Counted from the first letter of the stretch, positions 18,715 to 26,659 are shown. The stretch: DNA of 50,401 nucleotides from JBCBJZ01 sp038522635 (GCA_038522635.1 JBCBJZ010000005.1:1-50401), one strand, 5' to 3'. Made by a program: numbers and translations. The notes: generated from the letters alone by a model not told the origin.

Positions 18715-19184
18715 GGCGCCACACAACGTACGCCGCCAGGGCATAGCACGGGCTCGACTTGACGTCGGGCCCGTTTGCGTTTGCACGCCGCGAAGCCTGG
18801 AATCCCTAGAAATCCCCCCAGCCGTGACCACCGTTCATCTTATCGCCTCAGGTGGTTTCACCTGATGCGGATGAACGCTCCGTTTGGCCGTTCATCTTAT
18901 CGCCTCAAGTGGTTCGACCTGAGGCGGATGCACTCTAACGCCGCCTTAACGCAGGTCGGCTAAACTCTCTTACATCCGATCAAAGCGAGGGGCCTCGCGG
19001 CGACGGAGCCGGCAAAAAAACGCTGCAGCGCCATCTTGACGCCATCGCCGACGCGTTCCTTCGGGATCGCTCGGATGCAGCGCCACCTCGCACTGCCCCG
19101 GGCGAGGGATGGGAAAAATCTAGGGGTGGGGGGTGCGCCGTGAGGCCTCGCGGGCTTGGCGCATCTTGAAACGGGGACAGGCTT
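18715..19184. other. Repeat-containing intergenic region
   Basis: This 470-bp spacer holds two tandem family A palindromes (18833-18933). The remaining 250 bp includes a run of seven A next to the perfect palindrome CGCTGCAGCG near 19014-19030 and a G-rich stretch at 19118-19135. No coding sequence is evident, apart from the possible promoter of the DUF882 gene. Confidence 0.6.
18833..18933. repeat. Two tandem units of palindromic repeat family A
   Basis: Unit 1 is 18833-18876 and unit 2 is 18890-18933, 57 bases apart start to start. Each begins GTTCATCTTATCGCCTCA and ends with CCTGA(T/G)GCGGATG followed by AAC or CAC. The arms pair around a short variable loop (GGTTT or GGTTCG), and several differences are compensated less than perfectly, as expected for aged copies. 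The same head-to-tail arrangement is seen at the window start. Confidence 0.9.
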
Positions 19185-20645
19185 TTGTTGACGCGTAACT
19201 GTGCCTTTGGCGCAGGCCGTTTCATGGCGGCCTTGGCGTTAAGCGTATGTGCGAGCGTGGTGGCGCTGATGCCAGCAGCCCAGGCCGCGCCCGACAACGT
19301 CCGCACGATCAGCTTTTACAATTTCCACACCAAAGAACGCACCACCGTCACCTACAAACGCAACGGCAAGTACATTCCCGCCGGCATGAAAAAGGTGAAC
19401 TGGGCGATGCGCGATTGGCGTCGCAACGAAGCGACGAAGATGGACCCCAAGCTCGTCGACTTGCTCTGGGAGATCCACCATGAGCTCGGCTCAAAAAAAC
19501 CGATCTGGCTGATTTCCGGCTACCGCTCGCTCAAGACCAACAACATGCTGCGCCGCAGTCGCGGTGGCCAGGCAAGGCGCAGCCGCCACATCATCGGCTC
19601 AGCGGCCGATGTGCATTTTCCCGATATCCCCGTTCGCACGCTTCGCTATTCAGCGCTGATCCGCCAGCAGGGTGGTGTCGGCTACTACCCCAACTCGTCG
19701 ATCCCGTTCGTCCACATCGATACCGGACGCGTGCGCCACTGGCCGCGCATGGGACGCGATGAACTGGCGCTGCTGTTCAAGGGCCGCTCACGCCACGCCT
19801 CATCGAGCGGCCGCGTGCGCCCAAAGCATTACCGCAACGCGCTGCGCCGCCGTCGCGCCCTCGCCGATCGCATCGCCGCTTTTTACAAAGGTCGCGAGAC
19901 ACGCAAGCAGGTGCGCCTTGCCGCGTTGCGCAAGCCATCACGCCAGCAGGTCGCTGCCCGTATCGCGCGGCCGCAACCGCCTGCGCAGCGCCCGGTCATC
20001 CCCTGGGAACCGCAGTTGATCGACCGCCCCGCAGCGATCGCCCGCCCGGACCTGGGCACCCGGCCCTCGCAGGCCGAACGCGGACGCCTCGCGGCCATGG
20101 CAGCGCTGGCGTTGCGACCTGATCCCAAGCTGGTGCAACTGCCAACGCCCGTGCCGCCGCCGCGCCCGATGGTTGCGAGCCTGGGTGGCGGGGTGGTGCC
20201 GTGGAACAGGCTACGTCGCCCCGACGAGACCACACGAGGTCCGCTCAACAACGCGCGACGCCCTGCACCGGTGACGGCCGCACTGCCGCCTGAAGCCGAC
20301 GCCACCACCACCTGGGTCTCGCCCACCACGTTTGATGATGAGCACCCCGAGGAGCTCGCCTACCGCCCGTTCGCCATCGCGCCGATGCTAACGCGTACGC
20401 CCAGCACCGATGATCCAGCGCTGGTTAAACTGCGCCATCCCGACGTGCGCGCGACCTTGCGCATGCTGGGCGATGAGAGCGGTGCCGGTATCCAGATGCG
20501 TTTTCGCCCCGGCCCGCAACATGCACGGCTTGCGAACGCGCAGCGCTTTGCCGGCGCGGCCATCGACCTGTCAGCGCTGTCACCACGGCCACCTGACGCG
20601 AAAGGTAGGCTCAACCGGCGGCGCGTGAGGGTCGCGCCGCGCTAA
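19185..20645 (+). CDS. DUF882 (M15-like, YcbK-type) secreted peptidase-like protein with long basic tail
   Basis: The protein has 486 residues from a TTG at 19185 with GGGGA upstream; an ATG at 19224 is an alternative that shortens the signal peptide's N-region. The signal peptide ends near AQA-AP at residue 34. The DUF882 core at about 40-190 keeps the presumed zinc ligands: HIIGSAADVHF (His and Asp around 135-142) and FVHIDTGRVRHWPR (His near 176). Relatives act on the peptidoglycan peptide in the periplasm. Residues 200-486 are low in order and rich in Arg, Pro and Ala, with no recognised domain. It lies just downstream of the L,D-transpeptidase gene. Confidence 0.88.
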   Translation: MLTRNCAFGAGRFMAALALSVCASVVALMPAAQAAPDNVRTISFYNFHTKERTTVTYKRNGKYIPAGMKKVNWAMRDWRRNEATKMDPKLVDLLWEIHHELGSKKPIWLISGYRSLKTNNMLRRSRGGQARRSRHIIGSAADVHFPDIPVRTLRYSALIRQQGGVGYYPNSSIPFVHIDTGRVRHWPRMGRDELALLFKGRSRHASSSGRVRPKHYRNALRRRRALADRIAAFYKGRETRKQVRLAALRKPSRQQVAARIARPQPPAQRPVIPWEPQLIDRPAAIARPDLGTRPSQAERGRLAAMAALALRPDPKLVQLPTPVPPPRPMVASLGGGVVPWNRLRRPDETTRGPLNNARRPAPVTAALPPEADATTTWVSPTTFDDEHPEELAYRPFAIAPMLTRTPSTDDPALVKLRHPDVRATLRMLGDESGAGIQMRFRPGPQHARLANAQRFAGAAIDLSALSPRPPDAKGRLNRRRVRVAPR

Positions 20646-20726
20646 CGCGGTGCACCTGGACACGGGCGCCGGCCGCCAAATAGACGCAGAGCGGCCCAAC
20701 CGCCGCTCCTGGCCGCCGCTCCTAGA

Positions 20727-20758
20727 GTCGGTTCGCTTCAGCTTGAAGCAGAACCGAC
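20727..20758. repeat. Palindromic repeat family B, next to family A
   Basis: The hairpin arms are GTCGGTTCGCTTC and GAAGCAGAACCGAC around AGCTT, with one extra base in the right arm. Six T residues follow at about 20767-20772, so on the plus strand it could terminate the DUF882 transcript. A family A unit begins 18 bases further on. Confidence 0.85.
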
Positions 20759-20775
20759 ACCTGAGCTTTTTTGTC

Positions 20776-20818
20776 GTTCATCCGCCTCAGGTGGACTCTC
20801 CTGAGGCTGAAGATGAAC
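20776..20818. repeat. Palindromic repeat family A
   Basis: The unit starts GTTCATCCGCCTCAGGTG and ends CTGAGGCTGAAGATGAAC, an inverted repeat with a loop of about six bases. Compared with other copies it lacks the TTAT insertion of the left arm and carries extra bases in the right arm. It ends about 20 bases from the stop codon of the GapR gene. Confidence 0.85.
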
Positions 20819-20839
20819 TTTAACTGCCGGCTGCCCCAA

Positions 20840-21130
20840 CTATTCGGCCGCGTCCATCATCTCAGGCGCGCGGATGTCCTCCTCACTGAGCATCCCCAGT
20901 GCGTGCAGGTAAACGTCGAGGATCGCCTCTTCTTCCTGCCGATCGGTCTGGCTCTTCTTGCGCAACGACACGATCTTGCGCAGCGCCTTGGTGTCGAAAC
21001 CGACCGCCTTGGCTTCCGCGTACTTGTCGCGAATGTCGCCGGCGAGCGCCTTCTTCTCTTCCTCCAGCCGCTCGATCTGCTCCACAAGCTGCCGCAACTG
21101 CTTCTGGGCCGACATCTGTAACGCCGTCAT
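20840..21130 (-). CDS. gapR: GapR-like nucleoid-associated protein (DUF2312)
   Basis: The chosen start is the ATG at 21130, preceded by AGGGGG six bases upstream, giving 96 residues, near the usual GapR length. The sequence is almost all helical, with QLRQLVEQIERLEEEKKALA forming a coiled coil, then DKYAEAKAVGFDTKALRKIV and a C-terminal ILDVYLHALGM helix, matching the DUF2312 family. In Caulobacter GapR binds AT-rich, overtwisted DNA ahead of replication and transcription forks and is needed for growth. The same role is inferred here. Confidence 0.92.
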   Translation of the reverse strand: MTALQMSAQKQLRQLVEQIERLEEEKKALAGDIRDKYAEAKAVGFDTKALRKIVSLRKKSQTDRQEEEAILDVYLHALGMLSEEDIRAPEMMDAAE

Positions 21131-21435
21131 GGCCATCCCCCTGGTGGTGTTCATGTGAACCCGCGCGTGCCCACGGCGGGTCTGATCCGCCAAAGTCCCG
21201 TCGACATCGCCAAGCTTCCTTGCCGTGCGCGGGACCGCGGATCGAGAGCGCTAGCTAGGGGCTGCGTGGGCGCTTCAACAACGAGGGCGCGCAATTGCCC
21301 CACGCAATCAACAGCGCCCGCACGCGCTTGGTGCACGCAGCGATGCGCATTGATCACACCGAGCGGCACGCAGCGGCCAAGACGGCAGGGCAAAGCCGCA
21401 AGGCCACACGCGCACGCGCCTGTAAGGTCGGCGTG
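21131..21435. other. Intergenic region without recognised gene
   Basis: About 305 bp between two leftward genes. It should contain the gapR promoter. Reading frames here have no family resemblance and no ribosome sites, and no palindrome of the window's families occurs. Confidence 0.5.
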
Positions 21436-21744
21436 TCAATGATCGTCGGGCTTGGCCTTCTCAAAGGCTGCCTGCTGCGCCGGCGTCGCCTCGCGCTGAT
21501 ACGTCGCCTTCCAGGTCTCAAAAGGCATGCCGTAAACGATCTCCCGCGCGGCCATCTTATCGAGCGCGATGCCCTCACCGGCCGCAGCTTCCGCGTACCA
21601 ATTCGACAGGCAGTTACGGCAGAACCCGGTCTGGTTCATCATGTCGATGTTCTGCACATCGGTACGCGCGCGCAGGTGATCGCGCAGACGGCGGAAAGCA
21701 GCAGCTTCGAGTTTGGTGCGGGTGGCGTCATCGATGATCGACAT
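21436..21744 (-). CDS. DUF1244 domain protein
   Basis: The ATG at 21744 has AAGGAG nine bases upstream and gives 102 residues, the normal family size. The frame stays open upstream to 22056, but that part is made of the 18-bp repeats and is unlikely to be coding. The family core is visible: AAAFRRLRDHL, NQTGFCRNCLSNWY (a CxxC pair), then KMAAREIVYGMPFETWKA. DUF1244 proteins are small, conserved in proteobacteria and of unknown biochemical role; the CxxC may bind metal or be redox-active. Confidence 0.92.
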   Translation of the reverse strand: MSIIDDATRTKLEAAAFRRLRDHLRARTDVQNIDMMNQTGFCRNCLSNWYAEAAAGEGIALDKMAAREIVYGMPFETWKATYQREATPAQQAAFEKAKPDDH

Positions 21745-22164
21745 CGGCGGCTTCTCCTTGGGGTATGTGTTGGGATGGTGGCGGCGGCGCGCAGAAGCTG
21801 GCTGCCTGTTGAACGCACGTATCGCGTGATAAGCACGCTTTGTCGCGCCGTTGGGCGACGGGGTGTTACGTGTGTGTGACAGGACTGTGCAAAACGTGGC
21901 GCAAGGGATGAGGTGACGCAAGTCTTCCACGTTGCCGTCCCTTTCGTAGGTGAAACGGATGGGCTCGGTGAAACGGATGGCCCTGGGCGAAACGAATGTC
22001 ATGGGCGAAACGAATGACATGGGCGAAACCGATCGTCTGTGTGAGACAGGTGGCAAAAGCGGCAGGACAGGCCACGACGTGATCCGGACTTGACCGCCGT
22101 GTCATAGCGCCGTGCGGGAGCTGCATGTGGAGTTCCGTGAATGGGCTGGGGGAGGCCCTTGGTG
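21745..22164. other. Intergenic region with an 18-bp direct-repeat array
   Basis: The divergent spacer between the DUF1244 and DUF1036 genes is 420 bp. Its centre (21950-22057) is a tandem array described separately. The rest shows no gene. Both promoters must be here, so the array sits where regulators could act on either gene. Confidence 0.6.
21950..22057. repeat. Six tandem 18-bp direct repeats
   Basis: Six consecutive 18-bp units start at 21950, 21968, 21986, 22004, 22022 and 22040. Units 3 and 4 read GGCGAAACGAATGTCATG and GGCGAAACGAATGACATG; units 1 and 2 begin GTGAAACGGATG; units 5 and 6 are more diverged. The shared core is GAAACNNATG. The exact 18-bp phase, just under two helical turns, would suit a protein-binding array. 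Read as protein the period is six residues, but neither strand has a convincing start and ribosome site. Confidence 0.9.
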
Positions 22165-22668
22165 ATGCGTAAAGAGGCGAAAGTGAGCGATGGCGGCGCG
22201 CTGCGGCGAAACAGGCGGCGTGGCCAACAGTCCCGGCGCAGCTTGCAGGCTTCCATGCTCGGCGCGGCCGTTCTCGGTTCGCTGGCGATCACACAACCGG
22301 CGAACGCCGACCTGAAGCTGTGCAATTCGACGTCGAGCCGCGTGGGCGTCGCGATTGGCTACCGCGATCCCAAAGGCTGGGCGACTGAAGGCTGGTGGAA
22401 CATCGCCTCGCAAACCTGCGAGACGCTGCTGAAGGGCACGCTGTCGAGCCGCTTTTATTACGTCCACGCCGTCGACTACGACCGCGGCGGCGAGTGGGCC
22501 GGTAAATCGATCCTGTGCACCCACGTGAAGGCGTTCACGATCCGCGACATCAAGGGGTGCGCGGCCAAAGGCTATCGGCCAACCGGCTTCTTCGAGGTGG
22601 ATACCGGGAACGCGCGCGATTGGACGGTGCGGCTGACGGACCCGGAAGCCGACCAAGCCAAGAACTGA
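22165..22668 (+). CDS. DUF1036 secreted protein
   Basis: The start at ATG 22165 has GGGGGAGG nine bases upstream; ATG 22141 is an in-frame alternative. The product has 167 residues with a long basic N-region (RRNRRRGQQSRR), a hydrophobic core and cleavage after ANA, consistent with a Tat-like or Sec signal without a clean twin-arginine motif. The mature part begins DLKLCNSTSSRVGVAIGYRD and continues EGWWNIASQTCETLL, the DUF1036 signature. Four cysteines may pair in the periplasm. Its function is not known. Confidence 0.9.
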   Translation: MRKEAKVSDGGALRRNRRRGQQSRRSLQASMLGAAVLGSLAITQPANADLKLCNSTSSRVGVAIGYRDPKGWATEGWWNIASQTCETLLKGTLSSRFYYVHAVDYDRGGEWAGKSILCTHVKAFTIRDIKGCAAKGYRPTGFFEVDTGNARDWTVRLTDPEADQAKN

Positions 22669-22735
22669 GGCGAGGGCGCGCTGCCTCTGGCGGGCAGGCG
22701 CCGTAGCCGCCAAGTCTCCGGCACCCACCGCTGTC

Positions 22736-22779
22736 ATCCTCGCCCCCGTGGCGAGGATCCTACCCACCAGGGGTAGGAT
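22736..22779. repeat. Palindromic repeat family C, double hairpin
   Basis: Two hairpins share a GAT junction. The first (22736-22758) is ATCCTCGCC / GGCGAGGAT and the second (22757-22779) ATCCTACCC / GGGTAGGAT. GTCAT before and ATGAC after can extend the base, giving a cloverleaf-like fold. Similar hairpins occur at 48040-48062 and 48153-48184. It lies between the convergent DUF1036 and TPR genes and may act as a bidirectional end-of-transcript structure. Confidence 0.88.
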
Positions 22780-22912
22780 GACGGTGGAGGGTGCTGTGGC
22801 GTCGGCCATAAAGGCGAAAGCCGCGCGGGCCGCCCTCAGGCTGGGCGCCGCTTCACCGGAACCGCCCTCGCGCTGTCCCCCTGCCGCAGGTTGCTCGGGG
22901 GGGACGGCGCGC

Positions 22913-23764
22913 CTACAAGGCCTGACCGCGCACAGCCGGTTCCAGCAGGCGCTTCGCTTGCTCAGCGCCCTTGGCGTAAGGGTGAACCTGAAGCAACCGA
23001 TCGTAGACCGCCAAGGCGGCCTTCTTCTCATCCATGCCGCGCAGGATCTGCGCGAGGCCGCCAAGCGCCTTGAAATGGTTGGGGTCAAGCGCCAACGCGC
23101 GGCGTAGATCGCCAAGGGCCGCGCGCACGTCGCCCAACTGATAGTGGACGTAGGCACGCCGGTTCCAACCATCAGGGTAAGACGGCGATAGCTTCACCAC
23201 CCGATCGAGGAACAACTTCGCGCGCTTGTGCTTCTTGCCTTTGATCGCGAGCATCGCGCGGCGCATCAGCACGCTCACCGTGGGGCTGCCGGACGTCAGC
23301 CAGACCCGCTCGATAGTCTGCGCGATGCGCTTGGCCGCTTTGGGTCCCTGCGCGGTCGCAAGATGCGCGTAGAGGATATCGAGGAGCTGTTCACGCCGGT
23401 GCGCTTGGCGCGGGATGCGCGTAAACTGCGGGCGCAAAAGCGCGCGGTAGGCGGCGTTCAGATCGCGCTTATCAGCCGTGCGGGGCGGTGCGCCAGGGCG
23501 CTGCTCCGGCCCGTCGGCGGAAGGAGGCGCAGGCGGCAAATTGGGATCAGGCAAGAGCCTTTCGAGCCCATCCTTGCCACTGTCCGGCTGAGGGCCAAGT
23601 TGCGCTTGAGCGCCAACGGCGATGCCGGCCAGAGCAAGTAGGCTGACCGCAATTGCGGCGGATTTGGCCACGCGCTTGGCACCGTGCTGGACCAAGCGCT
23701 GAACCTGGGCAAAAGCTTGAAGCTGTGAGGTGTACGACGATGAGACGGCGCGCGAATGTTTCAT
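22913..23764 (-). CDS. TPR-repeat secreted protein
   Basis: The 283-residue product starts with a basic stretch and a hydrophobic segment (AAIAVSLLALAGIAVGAQA) ending near residue 55, a signal peptide or anchor. A proline-rich linker (60-90) follows, then helices from 100 onward with tetratricopeptide units such as DGWNRRAYVHYQLGDVRAAL and FKALGGLAQILRGMDEKKAA. Such proteins are periplasmic scaffolds; the partner is unknown. It is convergent with the DUF1036 gene. Confidence 0.88.
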   Translation of the reverse strand: MKHSRAVSSSYTSQLQAFAQVQRLVQHGAKRVAKSAAIAVSLLALAGIAVGAQAQLGPQPDSGKDGLERLLPDPNLPPAPPSADGPEQRPGAPPRTADKRDLNAAYRALLRPQFTRIPRQAHRREQLLDILYAHLATAQGPKAAKRIAQTIERVWLTSGSPTVSVLMRRAMLAIKGKKHKRAKLFLDRVVKLSPSYPDGWNRRAYVHYQLGDVRAALGDLRRALALDPNHFKALGGLAQILRGMDEKKAALAVYDRLLQVHPYAKGAEQAKRLLEPAVRGQAL

Positions 23765-23929
23765 GACCGCGAGGTTACGCGGGCGCCATCCCGAACGTCA
23801 AAATAAATACCGGTAAGCTTTCCGGCGTGCGAACGCATGCGTTAAGCCGTCCCATCACCGCGCGAACGACAGCGGGCGGCAACAAGACTCAGCGCGCAAC
23901 GGCCTCAAACGTTCGCCTCGTTCAGGCGT

Positions 23930-24055
23930 TTAGCCCTGGCGCGCTTTGAACTTCGGGTTGGTCTTGTTGATCACGTACACACGGCCGCGGCGACGGACCA
24001 CGCGGCAATCGCGGTGGCGTGAACGCAGCGAGCGGATCGAATTGCGAACTTTCAT
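23930..24055 (-). CDS. rpmJ: 50S ribosomal protein L36 (zinc-less form)
   Basis: The 41-residue product begins MKVRNSIRSLRSRHRDC and ends INKTNPKFKARQG, clear L36. The four zinc-binding cysteines/histidine of the C-plus form are not kept; only Cys17 remains, so this is the C-minus form that does not need zinc. It sits in the large subunit near the peptidyl transferase. The ribosome site is AGGAAG before ATG 24055. The gene is alone, with tRNA-Val upstream on the same strand. Confidence 0.95.
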   Translation of the reverse strand: MKVRNSIRSLRSRHRDCRVVRRRGRVYVINKTNPKFKARQG

Positions 24056-24180
24056 GTCTTCCTCATGCACGACGCGCGTATGCGCGCCGCTCTGCTGATG
24101 CCGTCGCCTCGTGCCCGAACGGGGAACGCCTGTAAGACGTTCACCGCCTAAAGGTGCACAGCGCCAAGCTGGTCTAGTAA

Positions 24181-24255
<75 letters not shown>

Positions 24256-24389
24256 GCGCCCCGCTGACCGATGTGATCACGACGATGTCGCAACCAAAGG
24301 GCCCTTGGGACCTCAACGAGCGCCTCGTATATCGGCTCAACCAAGCGTGCGCAACAACCGATCCACGCTTCGCTGCGCGCGCAAACGCC

Positions 24390-24776
24390 CTACGCCTCAA
24401 GCAGGTGGTCGATTTGGTCCACCAGGTCTTTGAGGTGAAACGGCTTTGACAGCACGCGGGCTTCCTGCGGTGCCCCTGCCTCGGTGTTCAGGGTCACCGC
24501 GGCAAAACCGGTGATGAACATAATCTTGAGCTCAGGATCGATCTCGCTGGCTTTCCGGGCCAGTTCGATCCCATCCATCACCGGCATCACGATGTCCGTC
24601 AAAAGCAGCGTGAACGGCTCTTCCAACAGCCGTTCGTAGGCGTCTTGCCCGTTGTTGAAGGCGACAACGTCGTAGCCAGCACGCTCCAACGCGCGGGTCA
24701 AAAACGCGCACATGGACGTATCGTCTTCGGCCAGCAGAATGCGACGTTGCAAAAGGCGGGATGGATTAACGGTCAT
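24390..24776 (-). CDS. cpdR: CpdR-type single-domain response regulator
   Basis: From ATG 24776 the product has 128 residues, a receiver domain only. Key residues are EDD at 17-19, phospho-acceptor Asp61 in LLTDIVMPVMDG, the Thr in IMFITGFAAV and Lys in VLSKPFHLKDLV. The wording is that of CpdR. In Caulobacter, unphosphorylated CpdR primes the ClpXP protease for substrates including PdeA and affects CtrA turnover; phosphorylation by the CckA-ChpT relay blocks this. The role is inferred. Its frame continues upstream to 24878, and the ribosome site is weak, so the start could be earlier. Confidence 0.9.
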   Translation of the reverse strand: MTVNPSRLLQRRILLAEDDTSMCAFLTRALERAGYDVVAFNNGQDAYERLLEEPFTLLLTDIVMPVMDGIELARKASEIDPELKIMFITGFAAVTLNTEAGAPQEARVLSKPFHLKDLVDQIDHLLEA

Positions 24777-25156
24777 GGCGGGCTGGCTCTGAGCTTTGCT
24801 GAACGCGTCTGCAGTTTCGCGGGTTGCACACAGGCGGGCTTCACCTGCGCCGCGTGCACCCATGCAAGCTTCCTGCACACTCGTCCAAGGAAACGTTCAT
24901 TGCCAGTTAAATGTCCCGCGATTCTGGTAAACGCAGGATGAAGAGGCCGCGATACGCTTCATCCCGGCAGCGCTTGACCCGCGCGGGGTCCTGCCGCAAG
25001 CATGAAGCGCAAGCGCGGATACGCTCTGCAACCGCCCCAAATTCCACCCGTTCAGCCGCCACGCGTCTCGCATAAAGGCCCGCCACCCTGACCCGCTCAA
25101 ACCGTACCGACGAGCCCGAGCTGCTCGCGCGCGAACGCGCTGCTATCGCTGCGCAT
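24777..25156. other. Divergent region between cpdR and the N-formylglutamate amidohydrolase gene
   Basis: The 380-bp spacer should contain both promoters. The frame of the downstream amidohydrolase is open back to 25076 and could use a non-ATG start there, which would shorten this spacer. No repeats or small genes are visible. Confidence 0.5.
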
Positions 25157-26035
25157 TTGACGCCGCCGTTCGATGTGGCGGGTGAAGCATCCCAAAGCAC
25201 GCCGCTGGTGCTGTGCTCTCCCCACTCCGGTGCCGTCTACACGGACGCGTTCAAGCAAGCCTCCAAACTTGACCCGGATCGGTTGCGCAAATCGGAAGAC
25301 TGCTTCGTGGATGATCTCTTCAGTGGGGCGCTCGACCACGGCGCCGTGCTGCTGTCAGCCCGCTTCCCGCGCGCCTATCTGGACGTCAATCGTGAACCCT
25401 TTGAGCTGGACCCGTTGCTCATTTCGCCGATCCCAGCGCACGCCAACACGTCGTCCATCCGTGTGGCAGGCGGTCTGGGTACCATCGCCCGCATCGTGGC
25501 GGAGGGTGAAGAAATCTACGGCACGACCTTACCGCTGAGCGTGGCGATGGCGCGCATCGATCATCTCTACCGGCCATTCCATGCCAAGCTGCGCCAACTT
25601 TTGAACCGAACGGCCAGTGCCTACGGTCACGCGGTCTTGATCGACTGCCACTCGATGCCGTCGTCCGTGATGTCGACGGCGATCCGTACTCGCGGCCGCA
25701 GCGCGCAGCGCCCCGACATCATCTTAGGCGATCGTCACGGTAGCTCGTGCGAGCCGGGGTTGATCGCGCTCGTCCAGGAGGCGTTCCAGAAGGCTGGCTT
25801 TGAGGTCCACCGCAACCGGCCCTATGCCGGCGGCTACATCACCGAGCACTACGGGCGCCCGCATCGCGACACCCACGCCCTGCAGATTGAGCTGAACCGC
25901 GGCCTCTACCTCGATGAGCGACGCTTTCAGCGTACGACGCGGTTCGCACCCTTGCGCGGGCAGATCACGCAGATTTTGGGAGAGGTGGTCGCGGAGTTGC
26001 CCGCGCTCTTCGGTGGGCGCATGGCTGCGGAATGA
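25157..26035 (+). CDS. N-formylglutamate amidohydrolase family protein
   Basis: The 292-residue product (TTG at 25157) carries the family signature PLVLCSPHSGAVY, RFPRAYLDVNREPFELD and IDCHSMPS, with HTHALQIELNR at the end, the pattern of HutG-type amidohydrolases. Substrate is N-formylglutamate in the histidine route, but many relatives hydrolyse other acyl amino acids. No other hut gene is here. There is no ribosome site before the TTG; the open frame back to 25076 has plausible residues (ELLARERAAIAAHL) and a CTG at 25088, so the true N-terminus is uncertain. Confidence 0.87.
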   Translation: MTPPFDVAGEASQSTPLVLCSPHSGAVYTDAFKQASKLDPDRLRKSEDCFVDDLFSGALDHGAVLLSARFPRAYLDVNREPFELDPLLISPIPAHANTSSIRVAGGLGTIARIVAEGEEIYGTTLPLSVAMARIDHLYRPFHAKLRQLLNRTASAYGHAVLIDCHSMPSSVMSTAIRTRGRSAQRPDIILGDRHGSSCEPGLIALVQEAFQKAGFEVHRNRPYAGGYITEHYGRPHRDTHALQIELNRGLYLDERRFQRTTRFAPLRGQITQILGEVVAELPALFGGRMAAE

Positions 26036-26135
26036 CATGACCGTGATGCGCCGCAGCATTTTGCTGCATTCGCGAAGGTGAATTGGGCGCGTGCGACCCG
26101 GCTTCCAGCGCGCGACACGCCCGCGATCGGGCAAG

Positions 26136-26222
26136 AAAAAAGGGCCGGTCGCGGAACGATCGGCCCAAGTCTAGGGAGGAAACGCCCACGGAGGGCGGGA
26201 AACGAGGCAGCGCCTCGCTTCT
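26136..26222 (-). ncRNA. suhB / mmgR-type (alpha-r8) small RNA, copy 1
   Basis: On the minus strand the RNA has a short hairpin GCCC-TCCGT-GGGC, then the conserved TTTCCTCCCT that marks this family, then TAGACTTGG and a terminator stem GGGCCGATC/GACCGGCCC followed by six T (26141-26136). A fitting promoter lies upstream (CTTGCA at 26257-26252, CTATCT at 26235-26230, spacing 16), placing the start near 26222. In Sinorhizobium mmgR limits polyhydroxybutyrate granule accumulation. The family was first named for its position near suhB, and here it precedes an inositol-monophosphatase-family gene. Confidence 0.88.
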
Positions 26223-26229
26223 GGATGAA

Positions 26230-26257
26230 AGATAGACGCTGCGGCGCAGCATGCAAG
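26230..26257 (-). promoter_or_regulatory. Putative sigma-70 promoter of small RNA copy 1
   Basis: The minus strand reads CTTGCA, 16 bases, then CTATCT, close to the alphaproteobacterial housekeeping consensus. It is placed correctly for a transcript of about 87 bases ending at the T-run at 26136. No transcript data support it. Confidence 0.5.
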
Positions 26258-26659
26258 GCTACCCCCTGCAAAGCTGGCATGCAAAAAGCGCATAACACGG
26301 CGCGCGGCAATGCATTCAAGCATGGCAAGCTGCACATTGATGCGTCAAACATGAAAACTGTCTAAGAATACGCCACACCGAAGGCGCCGGCTAACACGGC
26401 CCGCCTGCCTGCATGATAGGCAAAGCGGCGGCGCGCTAGGGGTGTGATGGATCGAAAACGGCAGCGCTGGCGGTGGAAAAGTGGCTTACGGGCCACCTGG
26501 GCGGCGTCGGCAGAAGGCCAGGTGTGCTTGATATCGGCCGGTTCCAGGCGAATCTGCGGACCGCTGCGGCTGGCGCTTCGCGCTGGTCCAGAACAGTTTG
26601 CGAGACGCGCTGGCTGCGCCGCTCCCGAAAACGCGCTCCTGAGGCTGGGAGCGCTCACG

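Noticed and set aside
19014..19030. Intrinsic terminator on the minus strand (palindrome plus T-run)
   Set aside because: The palindrome has no loop and no minus-strand gene lies upstream to be terminated.
21745..22056. N-terminal extension of DUF1244 through the 18-bp repeats
   Set aside because: The family is about 100 residues and the ATG at 21744 has AAGGAG; the open frame is a product of the 18-bp period.
21950..22096. Short plus-strand repeat peptide (hexamer MGETND type)
   Set aside because: It begins at a GTG directly after a stop codon, with no ribosome site; the period alone explains the open frame.
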